Assembly (NCBI GenBank): GCA_965220855.1
Contig: CBDCQY010000001.1
Coordinates: 2,170,001 to 2,234,000 of the forward strand
DNA length: 64,000 nucleotides
From: Bin95 sp965220855
GTDB taxonomy: Bacteria; Pseudomonadota; Alphaproteobacteria; Bin95
Direction of reading: 5' to 3'
This document shows positions 8,109 to 17,107 of this stretch, one piece after another (within the stretch, counting starts at the first letter, position 1; the number at the start of each line of letters is the position of its first letter). The position numbers and the translations under genes were made by a program. The notes beneath the pieces were generated by a model that searched no databases, was not told the origin of the DNA, and saw only the letters and a program-made list of their open reading frames with translations.

Positions 8109-8804
8109 CTACAGCGCGCCCGCGATCTCCTCCTGGAAGCGGAGCGCGGCGGCGCGGGGGTCGGGGGCGCGGAGGATTTCGCGGGCGACCACCAGATGGT
8201 CGGCGCCGGCGGCGATGGCGGCCTGCGGCGTGGCGGCGCGCTTCTGCTCGTCGGCGTCCGAACCCGGCAGGCGGATGCCGGGGGTCACGATCAGCATGTC
8301 GGGGCCGAGCGCCTCCCGCAGCCGGGCGGCCTCCAGCCCCGAGGCGACCACGCCGTCCATGCCGGCGGCTTGCGCCTGCTGGGCGCGCGCCAGCACCAGC
8401 TCCTCCACAGGGCCGCGATAGCCGAACTCGCTGAGGTCGTCGGCGTCCAGGCTGGTCAGCACGGTGATCGCCAGCAGCCGCGTCGCGGCCTGTCCGCGGC
8501 CGCGCGCCGCCGCCTGCATGATCTTGCGGTCGCCATGGACGGTCAGCAGGTCGATCCCGGGGCCGGCCGCGCCGCGCACCGCGTTCTCCACCGTCCGGTC
8601 GATATCGAAGACCTTGGTGTCGAGAAAGAGCTTGTTGCCGTCGGCGGCGAGCTCGCGGGCAAGCTCGATGCCGCCCGTATAGAGCAGGCCGAGGCCGATC
8701 TTGTAGAAGCGGGCGGCGTCGCCGATGCGCTCGACGATGCGCCGCGCGCTCGCGCAATCGGGCGTGTCGAGGCCGACGATCAGCCGGTCGCGCGGGTCGA
8801 TCAC
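8109..8804 (-). CDS. pyrF: Orotidine 5'-phosphate decarboxylase
   Basis: Converts OMP to UMP, the last step of pyrimidine synthesis. The 231-residue product has the catalytic D-x-K-x-x-D signature at residues 62-67 (DTKVFD), GLDTPD near the N-terminus as the first strand of the TIM barrel, TVHGD, and the phosphate-binding TPGIRL loop. The GTG start at 8804 overlaps the stop of the upstream biotin-carboxylase gene (GTGA), so it is probably translated by coupling. That partnership is metabolically unexpected. Confidence 0.9.
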   Translation of the reverse strand: MIDPRDRLIVGLDTPDCASARRIVERIGDAARFYKIGLGLLYTGGIELARELAADGNKLFLDTKVFDIDRTVENAVRGAAGPGIDLLTVHGDRKIMQAAARGRGQAATRLLAITVLTSLDADDLSEFGYRGPVEELVLARAQQAQAAGMDGVVASGLEAARLREALGPDMLIVTPGIRLPGSDADEQKRAATPQAAIAAGADHLVVAREILRAPDPRAAALRFQEEIAGAL

Positions 8805-10792
8805 GTCGCCGGCCGGAAGGCGACCAGCTCCACGCCCTCCTCCACCTGGTCGCCGACGCCGAAGGGCAGCGCCTCCACCGCGCCGTCGGCCGGGGCGGCG
8901 ATGGTGTGCTCCATCTTCATCGCCTCCAGCACCAGCAGCGGCGTGTCCTTGCGAACCGTCTGCCCGGCCTCGACCAGCACCCGCACCACCATGCCCGGCA
9001 TGGGCGAGGTCAGCCGTCCGCCGTCGAGCTCGGCGTCGCGCCCGGCGGCGTCGGGGTCTTCCAGCAGCAGCTCGCGGCGCGCGCCGGCCAGGAAGACGGT
9101 GAGCCTCCGCCCCTCCGCGACCACCGCGCCGGCGCGCCGCCGGCCGTCGATCTCGGCCGCGAGGCTGCCATCCGCGTCGCGAACGACGCCCGTGACGGTA
9201 AGCGTCCGCCCGCCGCTCTCCAGCCGGTAGCCATGCGGCAGATGCGCGACCTCGAAGGCGACGGTCTCGCCCTCGTCCTCCAGCTCGATCCGCTCCAGGC
9301 CGGCGCCGTTCAACCGCCAGGCGTCGCCGCGCCCCCAGGGAGAGAAGGGATCCGCCGTCGGCGCGGCGCGCCCGGCCCGGTCGGCCAGCATGGCGGCGAT
9401 GGCCATGGCGCGCATCGCGTCCGCGTCGCCCAAGGGCGGCACCGCCCCGGCCACGCCATGCGTCTCGATGAAATGCGTGTCGAGCACGCCGGCCGCAAAC
9501 GCCGGGTGGCGGGCGAGCGTTTCCAGGAAGAAGAGATTGCTGTTGAGGCCGGCGATGCGCGTCTCCGCCAGCGCGTCGGCAAGCCGTGTGCGAGCCTGCT
9601 CGCGATCCTCGCCCCAGGCGATCAGCTTGGCGATCATCGGGTCGTAATGGGGCGTGATGTCGTCGCCGGTCTCGACGCCGCTGTCGATGCGCAGGCCCGG
9701 CCGGCCTTCCGGGAAGGCGAGATGGGAGAGCCGACCGGTCTGCGGCAGAAAGCCGCGCGCCGGGTCCTCGGCGTAGAGCCGCGCCTCGATGGCGTGGCCG
9801 GAGGCGCGGACGTCCTCCTGCGCGAGGCCCAGCGGCTCGCCGGCGGCGATGCGCAGCTGCCATTCGACCAGATCGAGGCCGGCGACCAGCTCGGTCACCG
9901 GATGCTCGACCTGGAGGCGGGTGTTCATCTCGATGAAGTGGAAGCTCGCGCCGTCCTCCACCAGAAACTCGACCGTGCCGGCGCCGACATAGCCGATCGC
10001 CTTCGCCAGGCTGACGGCCGCCTCGCCCATGGCGGCGCGCAGCTCCGGCGAAAGGCCGGGCGCCGGCGCCTCCTCGATCACCTTCTGATGGCGGCGCTGG
10101 ATGGAGCAGTCGCGGTCCAGCACATGCAGCACCCGCCCATGGCTGTCGGCCAGCAGCTGCACCTCCACATGGCGCGGCTTCGCGATATAGCGCTCCAGCA
10201 GCAGCGCGCCGTCGCCGAAGGCGGCGCTGGCCTCGCGCCCGGCGGCCGCGAGCGCTTCCGGCAGCTCCCCGGCTTCCTCGACGATGCGCATGCCGCGCCC
10301 GCCGCCGCCGGCGGAAGCCTTGACCAGCAGCGGATAGCCGATTTCGGCGGCCGCCTCCGCCAGGCGCTCCGGCGAGCCATCGTCTCCGTGCCAGCCCGGC
10401 ACCAGCGGCACACCGGCCTCGGCGGCGATGCGCTTGGCGGCGGACTTGGAGCCCATGGCGCGGATCGCCTCCGGCGGCGGGCCGACGAAGACGAGGCCGG
10501 CGCCGGCGACGCGCTCGGCGAACTCCGCGTTCTCGGAGAGGAAACCGTAGCCCGGATGCACGGCCTCGGCCCCGGTGCGCCGGGCGGCGTCCAGCAGCGC
10601 GTCGATGTCGAGATAGCTGTCCTGCGGGCGGGCGGGGCCGATGCACACGCTCTCATCCGCAAGCCGCACATGGCGCGCGCCGGCGTCCGCCTCGGAATGC
10701 GCCGCCACGACATGCAGGCCCATGCGCCGGGCGGTCGAGGCGATGCGGCAGGCGATCTCGCCGCGATTGGCGATCAGGAGCCGCCGGAACAT
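8801..10792 (-). CDS. Biotin-dependent acyl-CoA carboxylase, alpha (biotin carboxylase + BCCP) subunit
   Basis: Carboxylates biotin and carries it to a separate carboxyltransferase subunit acting on acetyl-, propionyl- or 3-methylcrotonyl-CoA. Domains in order: biotin carboxylase N (1-110; LIANRGEIACRI), ATP grasp (115-320; KASAGGGGRGMR, EMNTRLQVEHP), biotin carboxylase C (to about 445; GHAIEARLYAEDP), a linker, and a biotinyl domain ending the protein with the biotin-accepting Lys626 in EAMKMEH. The 663-residue length and architecture fit the MCC/PCC alpha type. No beta subunit is in the window, so the substrate is undecided. The gene is followed by pyrF with a 4-base overlap. Confidence 0.88.
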   Translation of the reverse strand: MFRRLLIANRGEIACRIASTARRMGLHVVAAHSEADAGARHVRLADESVCIGPARPQDSYLDIDALLDAARRTGAEAVHPGYGFLSENAEFAERVAGAGLVFVGPPPEAIRAMGSKSAAKRIAAEAGVPLVPGWHGDDGSPERLAEAAAEIGYPLLVKASAGGGGRGMRIVEEAGELPEALAAAGREASAAFGDGALLLERYIAKPRHVEVQLLADSHGRVLHVLDRDCSIQRRHQKVIEEAPAPGLSPELRAAMGEAAVSLAKAIGYVGAGTVEFLVEDGASFHFIEMNTRLQVEHPVTELVAGLDLVEWQLRIAAGEPLGLAQEDVRASGHAIEARLYAEDPARGFLPQTGRLSHLAFPEGRPGLRIDSGVETGDDITPHYDPMIAKLIAWGEDREQARTRLADALAETRIAGLNSNLFFLETLARHPAFAAGVLDTHFIETHGVAGAVPPLGDADAMRAMAIAAMLADRAGRAAPTADPFSPWGRGDAWRLNGAGLERIELEDEGETVAFEVAHLPHGYRLESGGRTLTVTGVVRDADGSLAAEIDGRRRAGAVVAEGRRLTVFLAGARRELLLEDPDAAGRDAELDGGRLTSPMPGMVVRVLVEAGQTVRKDTPLLVLEAMKMEHTIAAPADGAVEALPFGVGDQVEEGVELVAFRPAT

Positions 10793-10838
10793 CTCTGCCG
10801 CCTCGACATCGCAGTGAAAGGAGCGTCGCCTCCGGGGG

Positions 10839-10913
10839 TGGCTCCGCGGGTAGGATTCGAACCTACGACCAATCGGTTAACAGCCGACCGCTCTACCACT
10901 GAGCTACCGCGGA
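10839..10913 (-). tRNA. tRNA-Asn (GUU)
   Basis: Read on the minus strand it has a 7-bp acceptor stem TCCGCGG/CCGCGGA, D arm GCTCAGTGGTAGAGC, anticodon loop centred on GTT, T loop GTTCGAATC and an encoded CCA (10839-10841). Confidence 0.95.
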
Positions 10914-10966
10914 ACGGACCCGGACGGGCGCCCCTATAGCGCAGGCGCGCCGCGTTGGCGAGAGCG

Positions 10967-11040
10967 TGGAGGCGCGGACCGGAATCGAACCGGTGTAAGC
11001 GGATTTGCAGTCCGATGGATAACCACTCTCCCACCGCGCC
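10967..11040 (-). tRNA. tRNA-Cys (GCA)
   Basis: On the minus strand the acceptor stem is GGCGCGG/CCGCGCC, the anticodon loop reads CTGCAAA with GCA anticodon, the T arm contains GGTTCGATTCC, the discriminator is T and CCA is encoded at 10967-10969. It lies 53 bases upstream of tRNA-Asn on the same strand, so the pair may be co-transcribed. Confidence 0.95.
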
Positions 11041-11105
11041 GTCTCGCGGCCCCGAGATAAGGCGCAAGGCAGGCCGCGTCAATCGCACGCGGGCGACGGG
11101 CCGCG

Positions 11106-11135
11106 TTGACGGCGCGGAGCCGGCGGGCGCACACT
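11106..11135 (+). promoter_or_regulatory. Candidate promoter of the CoA-transferase gene
   Basis: TTGACG (11106-11111) and CACACT (11130-11135), 18 bases apart, lie 35 bases before the start codon. The -35 is good and the -10 weak. Confidence 0.3.
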
Positions 11136-11170
11136 TGCGGCCTCGCCAACCGAAGCGGAGGCTCCCGCCG

Positions 11171-12328
11171 ATGAGCCATGAGAAGCCCTATCGGGGGCTG
11201 CGCGTCGTCGATCTCAGCCAGGGTATCGCCGGGCCCTATTGCGCCATGCTGCTGGCGCAATACGGGGCCGATGTCGTCAAGGTCGAGCCGCCGGAGGGCG
11301 ACTGGGCGCGCGTGCTGGGCGCGCGCCATGGCGATCACACCGCCTTCTCCGTCATCGGCAATCTCGGCAAGCGCAGCCTGGTGCTGGACCTCAAGCAGGA
11401 CGAAGACAAGGCGCGCCTCCGCGCCCTGGTCCGGGGCGCGGATGTGTTTCTGGAGGGCTTTCGTCCGGGCGTGGCCGCGCGCCTCGGTTTCGACTTCGAG
11501 GCCGTGAAGGCGCTTGCGCCCGGCGTCGTCTATGTCTCGGTCTCCGGCTTCGGGCAGACGGGACCGCTCCGGGCCAAGCCGGCCATGGACCCGGTGCTGC
11601 AGGCCTTCACCGGCTTCACGCGGGAGAACCGGGGCCAGGACGGCATCCCGCACCGCGCCAATCCGATCATCGTGGACATGTCCACGGCGCTCTATACGCA
11701 TCAGGCGGTGGCGGCGGCGCTCTATGCGCGCCGGGACGATCCGCGTCCGCGCTATATCGATTCCAGCCTGATGGCGGCCGCCGCCAATCTCCAGGGGGTG
11801 CGCATGGCGGCGACGCTGATGGAGGGCGGCCCGATGCGGGCGGCGACCGCGCCGTCGGGCGTCTTTCGCACCGCCGATGGCTGGCTGCAGCTGGTGGTGC
11901 TGAAAGACAGCGACTTCCTGACGCTCTGCGGCCTGCTGGACCGCGCCGACCTCGCCGCCGACCCCCGCTACGCCGGCCCGGCCGAGCGCTCGGCCAACGC
12001 CGAGACGCTCAACGCCGAGGTCGCCCGGCATCTGGAGGCCGAAGGCACGGCGCACTGGCAGGAGCATCTGACGAAGGCGGGGCTGCAGAACGAGGTCGTG
12101 CAGGACTATGCCGAGTTCGCCGCCCACCCGCAGACCGAGGCGGTCGGCCTCATCTCCTGGCTGGCGCAGCCGGGCGGCGAGCGTCTCTGGCCGGTTCCGA
12201 ACCCCGCCGGGACGCCCAATCTGGTCTCCGGCGCGCCGGCCGCGACATCCCCGGCGCTCGGCCAGCACACCGAGGAAGTGCTGCGCGAACTGGAGGCGCG
12301 GGAAGCGCTCCAGGCCGCCGAAGACTAG
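11171..12328 (+). CDS. CaiB/BaiF-family (class III) CoA-transferase
   Basis: Moves CoA between carboxylic acids through aspartyl-CoA anhydride chemistry. The 385-residue protein begins LRVVDLSQGIAGPYCAMLLAQYGADVVKVE, the classic N-terminus, and contains GKRSLVLDLK, FRPGVAARLG, SGFGQTGP and the catalytic Asp in the VDMSTALYTHQAV segment near residue 175. ATG 11171 is chosen behind GGAG at 11157. The substrate is not predictable. It lies 120 bases before the liv-type operon in the same direction and could act on what that system imports, but a promoter between them is possible. Confidence 0.87.
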   Translation: MSHEKPYRGLRVVDLSQGIAGPYCAMLLAQYGADVVKVEPPEGDWARVLGARHGDHTAFSVIGNLGKRSLVLDLKQDEDKARLRALVRGADVFLEGFRPGVAARLGFDFEAVKALAPGVVYVSVSGFGQTGPLRAKPAMDPVLQAFTGFTRENRGQDGIPHRANPIIVDMSTALYTHQAVAAALYARRDDPRPRYIDSSLMAAAANLQGVRMAATLMEGGPMRAATAPSGVFRTADGWLQLVVLKDSDFLTLCGLLDRADLAADPRYAGPAERSANAETLNAEVARHLEAEGTAHWQEHLTKAGLQNEVVQDYAEFAAHPQTEAVGLISWLAQPGGERLWPVPNPAGTPNLVSGAPAATSPALGQHTEEVLRELEAREALQAAED

Positions 12329-12404
12329 GCCCTGCGACGCTTTGCGCTCCCGAGGCGGCAGCGCCGGGCGGGCGTTGTGGCGGCCCGATGCTTCTGCTAA
12401 AGCC

Positions 12405-12427
12405 TGTGCACAAGACTTTTGCGCAAA
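12405..12427. promoter_or_regulatory. Two perfect palindromes upstream of the liv operon (candidate operator)
   Basis: TGTGCACA (12405-12412) and TTTGCGCAAA (12418-12427) are perfect 8- and 10-base palindromes in a short, less G+C-rich patch. They end 21 bases before the livG start. Symmetry and placement suggest a regulator site, but I cannot name the regulator. Confidence 0.3.
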
Positions 12428-12448
12428 CGCGCGCGTGAGGGGTGCAGA

Positions 12449-13219
12449 TTGAGCCAGACGGTTCTGGAAGTGCGCGACGTGGTGGTGCGGTTCGGGGGGA
12501 TCGTGGCGCTGGACGGTGTGTCGTTCGACATCCCGAAAGACCGCATCGTCGGTCTGATCGGTCCCAACGGCGCCGGCAAGACGACGCTGTTCAATTGCCT
12601 GTCGCGGCTTTACACGCCCAATTCGGGCGAGATCCTGTTCAACGGGCGCTCGCTGCTCGACCTCGCGCCGAACCGGATCGCCGAGCTCGGCATCGGGCGC
12701 ACCTTCCAGAATCTGGCGCTGTTTCCGACGCTCTCGGTGCTCGATAATGTGATGATCGGCGGGCATTCGCGCACCGCCAGCGACTTCGTCTCCAACGCCG
12801 TTCGCCTGCCCTGGGTGCGGCGCGAGGAAGCGGACCTGATGAGCCGCGCGCTGGAGCTGATCGCCTTCATGGACCTGGCCGAAGTGGCGCACACGCCCGT
12901 CGGCGGGCTGCCCTTCGGCTATCAGAAGCGGGTGGAGATGGCGCGCGCGCTCGCCGGAGAACCCGAACTGCTGCTGCTGGACGAGCCGGCGGGCGGCCTG
13001 AACCATGAGGAGCTGGACCATCTGATGCAGCAGATCCGGCAGATTCGCGACGAGCGCGGCATCACCGTGCTGCTGGTGGAGCATCATATGAGCCTGGTCA
13101 TGCAGGTCTCCGACCGCGTGGTGGCGATCGACTTCGGGCGCAAGATCGCCGACGGCACCCCGGAAGAGGTGCAGCGCGACCCGAGCGTCATCGAGGCCTA
13201 TCTCGGGACCGCGCACTGA
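12449..13219 (+). CDS. livG: Branched-chain amino-acid-type ABC transporter ATPase (LivG-like)
   Basis: First gene of a five-gene HAAT-family uptake operon. The 256-residue ATPase has Walker A GPNGAGKTT (38-46), a Q loop in GRTFQNLALFPTL, a family-typical degenerate signature (FGYQKRVEMARALA) and Walker B LLLLDEPAGG, with the switch His in LLVEHHM. I chose TTG 12449 because GAGGGG lies just upstream and the upstream extension RKRAREGCR is not family-like. Its TGA overlaps the livF ATG. The substrate may be an amino acid, amide or aromatic acid. Confidence 0.88.
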   Translation: MSQTVLEVRDVVVRFGGIVALDGVSFDIPKDRIVGLIGPNGAGKTTLFNCLSRLYTPNSGEILFNGRSLLDLAPNRIAELGIGRTFQNLALFPTLSVLDNVMIGGHSRTASDFVSNAVRLPWVRREEADLMSRALELIAFMDLAEVAHTPVGGLPFGYQKRVEMARALAGEPELLLLDEPAGGLNHEELDHLMQQIRQIRDERGITVLLVEHHMSLVMQVSDRVVAIDFGRKIADGTPEEVQRDPSVIEAYLGTAH

Positions 13220-13929
13220 TGGCGCTGCTCGAGGTCAAGGGGCTGCAAGCCTATTACCGCCAGACCCAGGCGCTGTTCGGGGTCGATTTCTCCCTGGACG
13301 AGGGGTCGATCACGGCGGTGCTCGGGGCCAACGGGGCGGGCAAGACCACCACGCTCCGGGCAATTTGCCGCATGGTGCGCACCGAGGGCGAGGTCGTCTT
13401 CGACGGGCGCGACCTCCAGGGCCTCTCGACCGAGCGCGTCGTCGGCCTCGGCATCGCGCATGTGCCGGAGGGGCGGGGCACCTTCGTGCGCCAGTCGGTG
13501 GAGGAGAATCTCCAGCTCGGCGCCTACACCAGGAGCAACAAGGCCGAGATCGAGGCCGACATGGAGCGCGTCTATGGCTATTTCCCGAGGCTGGGCGAGC
13601 GGCGGCGCCAGCAGGCGGGCACGCTCTCCGGCGGCGAGCAGCAGATGCTCGCCATCGGCCGCGCGCTCATGCTGCGCCCCAAGCTCATGCTGCTGGACGA
13701 GCCGTCCTTCGGCTTGGCGCCGCTGATCGTGCAGGAGATCTACGAGATCATGGCGCGCATTCGCGAGCGCGAGGGCGCTTCCATGCTGCTGGTGGAGCAG
13801 AACGCCAATATCGCGCTCGAGCTCGCCGATCACGCCTATCTGCTGGAAACCGGCCGCGTCGTCATGGGCGGCGAATCCAGCCTGCTCCGCGACGACGAGA
13901 ACGTCCGTCGCATCTATCTCGGCTACTGA
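13219..13929 (+). CDS. livF: Branched-chain amino-acid-type ABC transporter ATPase (LivF-like)
   Basis: Second ATPase of the operon, 236 residues. Walker A GANGAGKTT (36-44), HVPEGRGTFVRQSVEENL typical of LivF, ABC signature LSGGEQQMLAIGRALM, Walker B LMLLDEPSFGLAP and switch LLVEQNANIAL. It starts inside the livG stop codon (TGATG), so translation is coupled, and ends 17 bases before livH. Confidence 0.9.
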   Translation: MALLEVKGLQAYYRQTQALFGVDFSLDEGSITAVLGANGAGKTTTLRAICRMVRTEGEVVFDGRDLQGLSTERVVGLGIAHVPEGRGTFVRQSVEENLQLGAYTRSNKAEIEADMERVYGYFPRLGERRRQQAGTLSGGEQQMLAIGRALMLRPKLMLLDEPSFGLAPLIVQEIYEIMARIREREGASMLLVEQNANIALELADHAYLLETGRVVMGGESSLLRDDENVRRIYLGY

Positions 13930-13946
13930 AGGCGGCGCACCGGGCC

Positions 13947-14822
13947 ATGGACCTCTTCCTGCAACTGACCCTCGCGGGCCTCGCGATCGGCTCGATCTAT
14001 TCCTGCGTCGCGCTGGCCGTGGTGATGATCTACCAGGCCACCGACCACTTCAATTTCTCCCAGGGCGAGATGGCGATGTTCTCGACCTATGTCGCCTGGA
14101 CGCTGATCGGGCTGGGCGCGCCGGTGTGGCTCGCCTTCCTGCTCGCCGTCGGCATCTCGTTCGTGGCGGGCGTGGTCATCGAGCGGGTGGTGGTGAAGCC
14201 GGTGGAGAACGCGCCGGTGCTGAACCAGATCGTGGTGTTCATCGGTTTGCTGGTGATCTTCAACGCCGTCGCGGGGTGGATCTGGGAATTCACCATCAAG
14301 CCCTTCCCGAGCCTGTTCCCCGAGGATCTCGGCTTCACCTCGACGCTCATCGGCCCGCATCATCTGGGCGTCATCTTCCTCACCCTGCTGGTGCTGGGGC
14401 TGGTGTTCGCCTTCTTCCGCTTCACCAAGGTCGGGCTGGCGATGCGGGCCGCCGCCGCCAACCCGGACTCGGCCCGGCTGGTCGGCGTCTCGGTCGGCTG
14501 GATGCTGGCGCTCGGCTGGGGGCTGGCGGCGTCGATCGGCGCGGTCGGCGGCATCCTGGTGGCGCCGATCGTCTTCCTGGAGCCGAACATGATGGCGGGC
14601 GTGCTGCTTTACGGCTTCGCCGGCGCGCTGCTCGGCGGCGTCTCCAGTCCCGGCGGCGCGGTGCTGGGCGGGCTGGTGGTCGGCGTGCTGGAAAACTGGG
14701 TCGGCCAGTATGTGCCGGGCGGCTCGGAACTGAAACTCACCTTCGCATTGATCCTGATCGTGGGTGTGCTGGTCTTCAAGCCGGCGGGTCTGTTCGGCCG
14801 CGTCGTCGTGCGGAGGGTCTGA
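13947..14822 (+). CDS. livH: Branched-chain amino-acid-type ABC transporter permease (LivH-like)
   Basis: Membrane subunit of 291 residues with about eight hydrophobic helices. Typical LivH features are the N-terminal GLAIGSIYSCVALAVVMIYQ, FSQGEMAMFSTYVAW, and the EAA-like cytoplasmic loop MRAAAANPDSARLVGVSV that contacts the ATPase. ATG 13947 gives a normal length. It pairs with LivM five bases downstream. Confidence 0.88.
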   Translation: MDLFLQLTLAGLAIGSIYSCVALAVVMIYQATDHFNFSQGEMAMFSTYVAWTLIGLGAPVWLAFLLAVGISFVAGVVIERVVVKPVENAPVLNQIVVFIGLLVIFNAVAGWIWEFTIKPFPSLFPEDLGFTSTLIGPHHLGVIFLTLLVLGLVFAFFRFTKVGLAMRAAAANPDSARLVGVSVGWMLALGWGLAASIGAVGGILVAPIVFLEPNMMAGVLLYGFAGALLGGVSSPGGAVLGGLVVGVLENWVGQYVPGGSELKLTFALILIVGVLVFKPAGLFGRVVVRRV

Positions 14823-14827
14823 GCGAG

Positions 14828-15820
14828 ATGGACCGCCCGAACCCCGTTACCCGCAATCTGCTGGTCGGCTCCGGCGCAGCCCTGCTGTTCGCGGTGCTGC
14901 TGCCGCATCTGGTGTCGGATTTCACCAGCTTCCAGTTCACCCTCGCCATGGCCTACGCCATCGCGGTGCTCGGGCTGAACATCCTCACCGGCTATAACGG
15001 CCAGTTCTCGATCGGCCACAGCGCCTTCTACGCGGTCGGCGCCTACACCGCCGCGATCCTGCTGTTCCACTTCGAGTGGAACCACTACGCCACGCTGCCG
15101 GTCGCGGCGCTTGCGGCCTTTGCGGTGGGCTTCCTGTTCGGGCTGCCGGCGCTGCGGCTGGAGGGGCTTTATCTCGCGCTCGCCACCTTCGCCTTCGCCG
15201 TGGCGACGCCGCAGATCCTGAAGTTCGACGCCTTCGAGCACTGGACCGGCGGCGTGCAGGGCCTGTTCGTGCCGAAGCCCGAGCCGCTGATCGGCGGGCT
15301 GAGCGCGGACCAGTCGCTCTACTATGTCACGCTGTTCGTCATGGTGCTGCTGATGGCGCTGGCCTGGTTCCTGCTGCGCAGCCGGTCGGGGCGGGCGATC
15401 ATGGCGATCCGCGACAATCCCATCGCCGCCTCCACCATGGGCATCAACACCGCGCTCTACAAGACCACTACCTTCGGCATCAGCGCCATGTACACGGGCG
15501 TTGCCGGCGCGCTCAGCGTCTTCGTCACCGAGTTCGTGGCCCCCGACGCCTTCAACTTCTTCCTGGCCGTGTATATTCTCGTCGGCTCGGTGGTCGGCGG
15601 CATCGTGTCGATACCGGGGGCGATCTTCGGCGGCCTGTTCCTGGTCTTCGTGCCCAACTTCGCCCAGGACATCAGCCGCGCCTATCCGTTCGTGCCGCCG
15701 CCCTGGGCGATCTTCGGCGTCTTCCTGATCCTGGCGATCTATTTCGTGCCCTTCGGCGTCTGGGGCGCCGTGGAGCGGGCCAGGGCGTGGTGGAAACGGA
15801 AATCGGCCGAGGGCCGGTAA
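14828..15820 (+). CDS. livM: Branched-chain amino-acid-type ABC transporter permease (LivM-like)
   Basis: Second membrane subunit, 330 residues, with about nine to ten hydrophobic segments. LivM hallmarks are LGLNILTGYNGQFSIGHSAFYAVGAYTAA, the LEGLYLALATFAFA stretch, and the coupling loop SRSGRAIMAIRDNPIAASTMGI. The basic C-terminus (ARAWWKRKSAEGR) faces the cytoplasm. Confidence 0.88.
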   Translation: MDRPNPVTRNLLVGSGAALLFAVLLPHLVSDFTSFQFTLAMAYAIAVLGLNILTGYNGQFSIGHSAFYAVGAYTAAILLFHFEWNHYATLPVAALAAFAVGFLFGLPALRLEGLYLALATFAFAVATPQILKFDAFEHWTGGVQGLFVPKPEPLIGGLSADQSLYYVTLFVMVLLMALAWFLLRSRSGRAIMAIRDNPIAASTMGINTALYKTTTFGISAMYTGVAGALSVFVTEFVAPDAFNFFLAVYILVGSVVGGIVSIPGAIFGGLFLVFVPNFAQDISRAYPFVPPPWAIFGVFLILAIYFVPFGVWGAVERARAWWKRKSAEGR

Positions 15821-15853
15821 AGCTGGGTTGCAACCTAAGGGAGGAAACACCTC

Positions 15854-17047
15854 ATGCGTATCAAGACCCTGGCCGCTGCGGCAGCGGTCGTCCTGACTGC
15901 CGGAGCGGCGCATGCCGACTCCACAGGCATCACCGACACCACGATCAAGATCGGCAACACCAATCCCTATTCGGGGCCGGCCTCGGTCTATAGCGTCATC
16001 GGCAAGACCATCAGCGCCTATTTCAAGATGGTGAACGACCAGGGCGGCATTCAGGGCCGCCAGATCGACCTCATCTCGCTGGATGACGGCTACAGCCCGC
16101 CGCGCACGGTGGAGCAGGTCCGCAAGCTGGTCGAGCAGGAGCAGGTCGCCTTCCTGTTTCAGACGCTCGGCACGCCCACCAACTCCGCGATCCATCGCTA
16201 TGTGAACGCGAAGAAGGTGCCGCATCTCTTCCTCGCCACCGGCGCCAGCAAATGGGGCCAGCCGGACAAGTATCCCTGGACCATGGGCTTCCAGCCCACC
16301 TACGATGTCGAAGGCGAGATCTACGCCAAATATGTCCTCGAAAATGTCGAGGATCCGAAGATCGCGATCCTGTTCCAGAACGACGATTACGGGAAGGACT
16401 ATCGCGACGGCTTCCTGCGGGGGCTCGGCGACAAGGCCGAGAAGCTGGTCGTCTCCATGCTGCCCTATGAGGTCACCGATCCGACCGTGGACAGCCAGAT
16501 CGTGGCGATGAAGGACAGCGGCGCCAATGTGTTCTTCAACATCACGATTCCGAAATTCGCCGCCCAGGCGATCCGCAAGTCCTGCGAGATCGAATGGAAG
16601 CCGGTGCATCTGCTGAACAACGTGTCCGCCTCCGTCGGCGCGACGCTGACGCCGGCCGGCCTCGACTGTTCCACGGGCCTGATCACCGCGATCTATCTCA
16701 AGGATCCGGTGGACCCGAAATGGCAGAACGATCCGGGCTTCCTGGAGTGGAAGGGCTTCATGGAGAGCCAGATGCCGGGTTCCGACCTCACGGACGTGAA
16801 CTACGCCTATGGCTACTCGGCCTCCAGGCTGCTGCACATCATGCTCGACGGCTGCAAGGACCTGACCCGCGCCGGCATCATGGCCTGCGCCGCCAACCTG
16901 AAGGACATCGCCCTGCCGATGGTCCTGCCGGGCATTCTGGTGAACACCGCGCCGGACGACTTCTATCCGATCCAGGCCGAGCAGCTCTCGCGCTTCGACG
17001 GCGAGCGCTGGGTCAGCTTCGGCGGCATCATCGACGCCAGCCACTAG
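15854..17047 (+). CDS. ABC transporter periplasmic substrate-binding protein (LivK-like)
   Basis: The periplasmic receptor of the operon, 397 residues, preceded by a strong GGGAGGAAA ribosome site at about 15839. A signal peptide (residues 1-21, ending TAGAAHA) is followed by the type-1 periplasmic-binding fold: DTTIKIGNTNPYSGPAS, VNDQGGIQGRQIDLISLDDGYSPPRTVEQVRKLVEQEQV, then PKIAILFQNDDYGKDY opening the second lobe. This subfamily with SPPRTVEQ is often annotated for amino acids, amides or aromatic acids; the ligand here is unknown. A strong terminator follows. Confidence 0.88.
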   Translation: MRIKTLAAAAAVVLTAGAAHADSTGITDTTIKIGNTNPYSGPASVYSVIGKTISAYFKMVNDQGGIQGRQIDLISLDDGYSPPRTVEQVRKLVEQEQVAFLFQTLGTPTNSAIHRYVNAKKVPHLFLATGASKWGQPDKYPWTMGFQPTYDVEGEIYAKYVLENVEDPKIAILFQNDDYGKDYRDGFLRGLGDKAEKLVVSMLPYEVTDPTVDSQIVAMKDSGANVFFNITIPKFAAQAIRKSCEIEWKPVHLLNNVSASVGATLTPAGLDCSTGLITAIYLKDPVDPKWQNDPGFLEWKGFMESQMPGSDLTDVNYAYGYSASRLLHIMLDGCKDLTRAGIMACAANLKDIALPMVLPGILVNTAPDDFYPIQAEQLSRFDGERWVSFGGIIDASH

Positions 17048-17072
17048 CCGACGCTCCGGCTTCGACCGACGA

Positions 17073-17107
17073 CCCGCCCTGCGCCTCCCGCGCAGGGCGG
17101 GATTTTT
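17073..17107 (+). terminator. Rho-independent terminator of the liv operon
   Basis: A perfect 11-bp stem, CCCGCCCTGCG (17073-17083) with CGCAGGGCGGG (17091-17101), encloses a 7-base loop and is followed by ATTTTT. The T-run exists only on the plus strand; its last T is also the first base of the stop codon complement of the convergent AbiEii-like gene. Confidence 0.9.
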
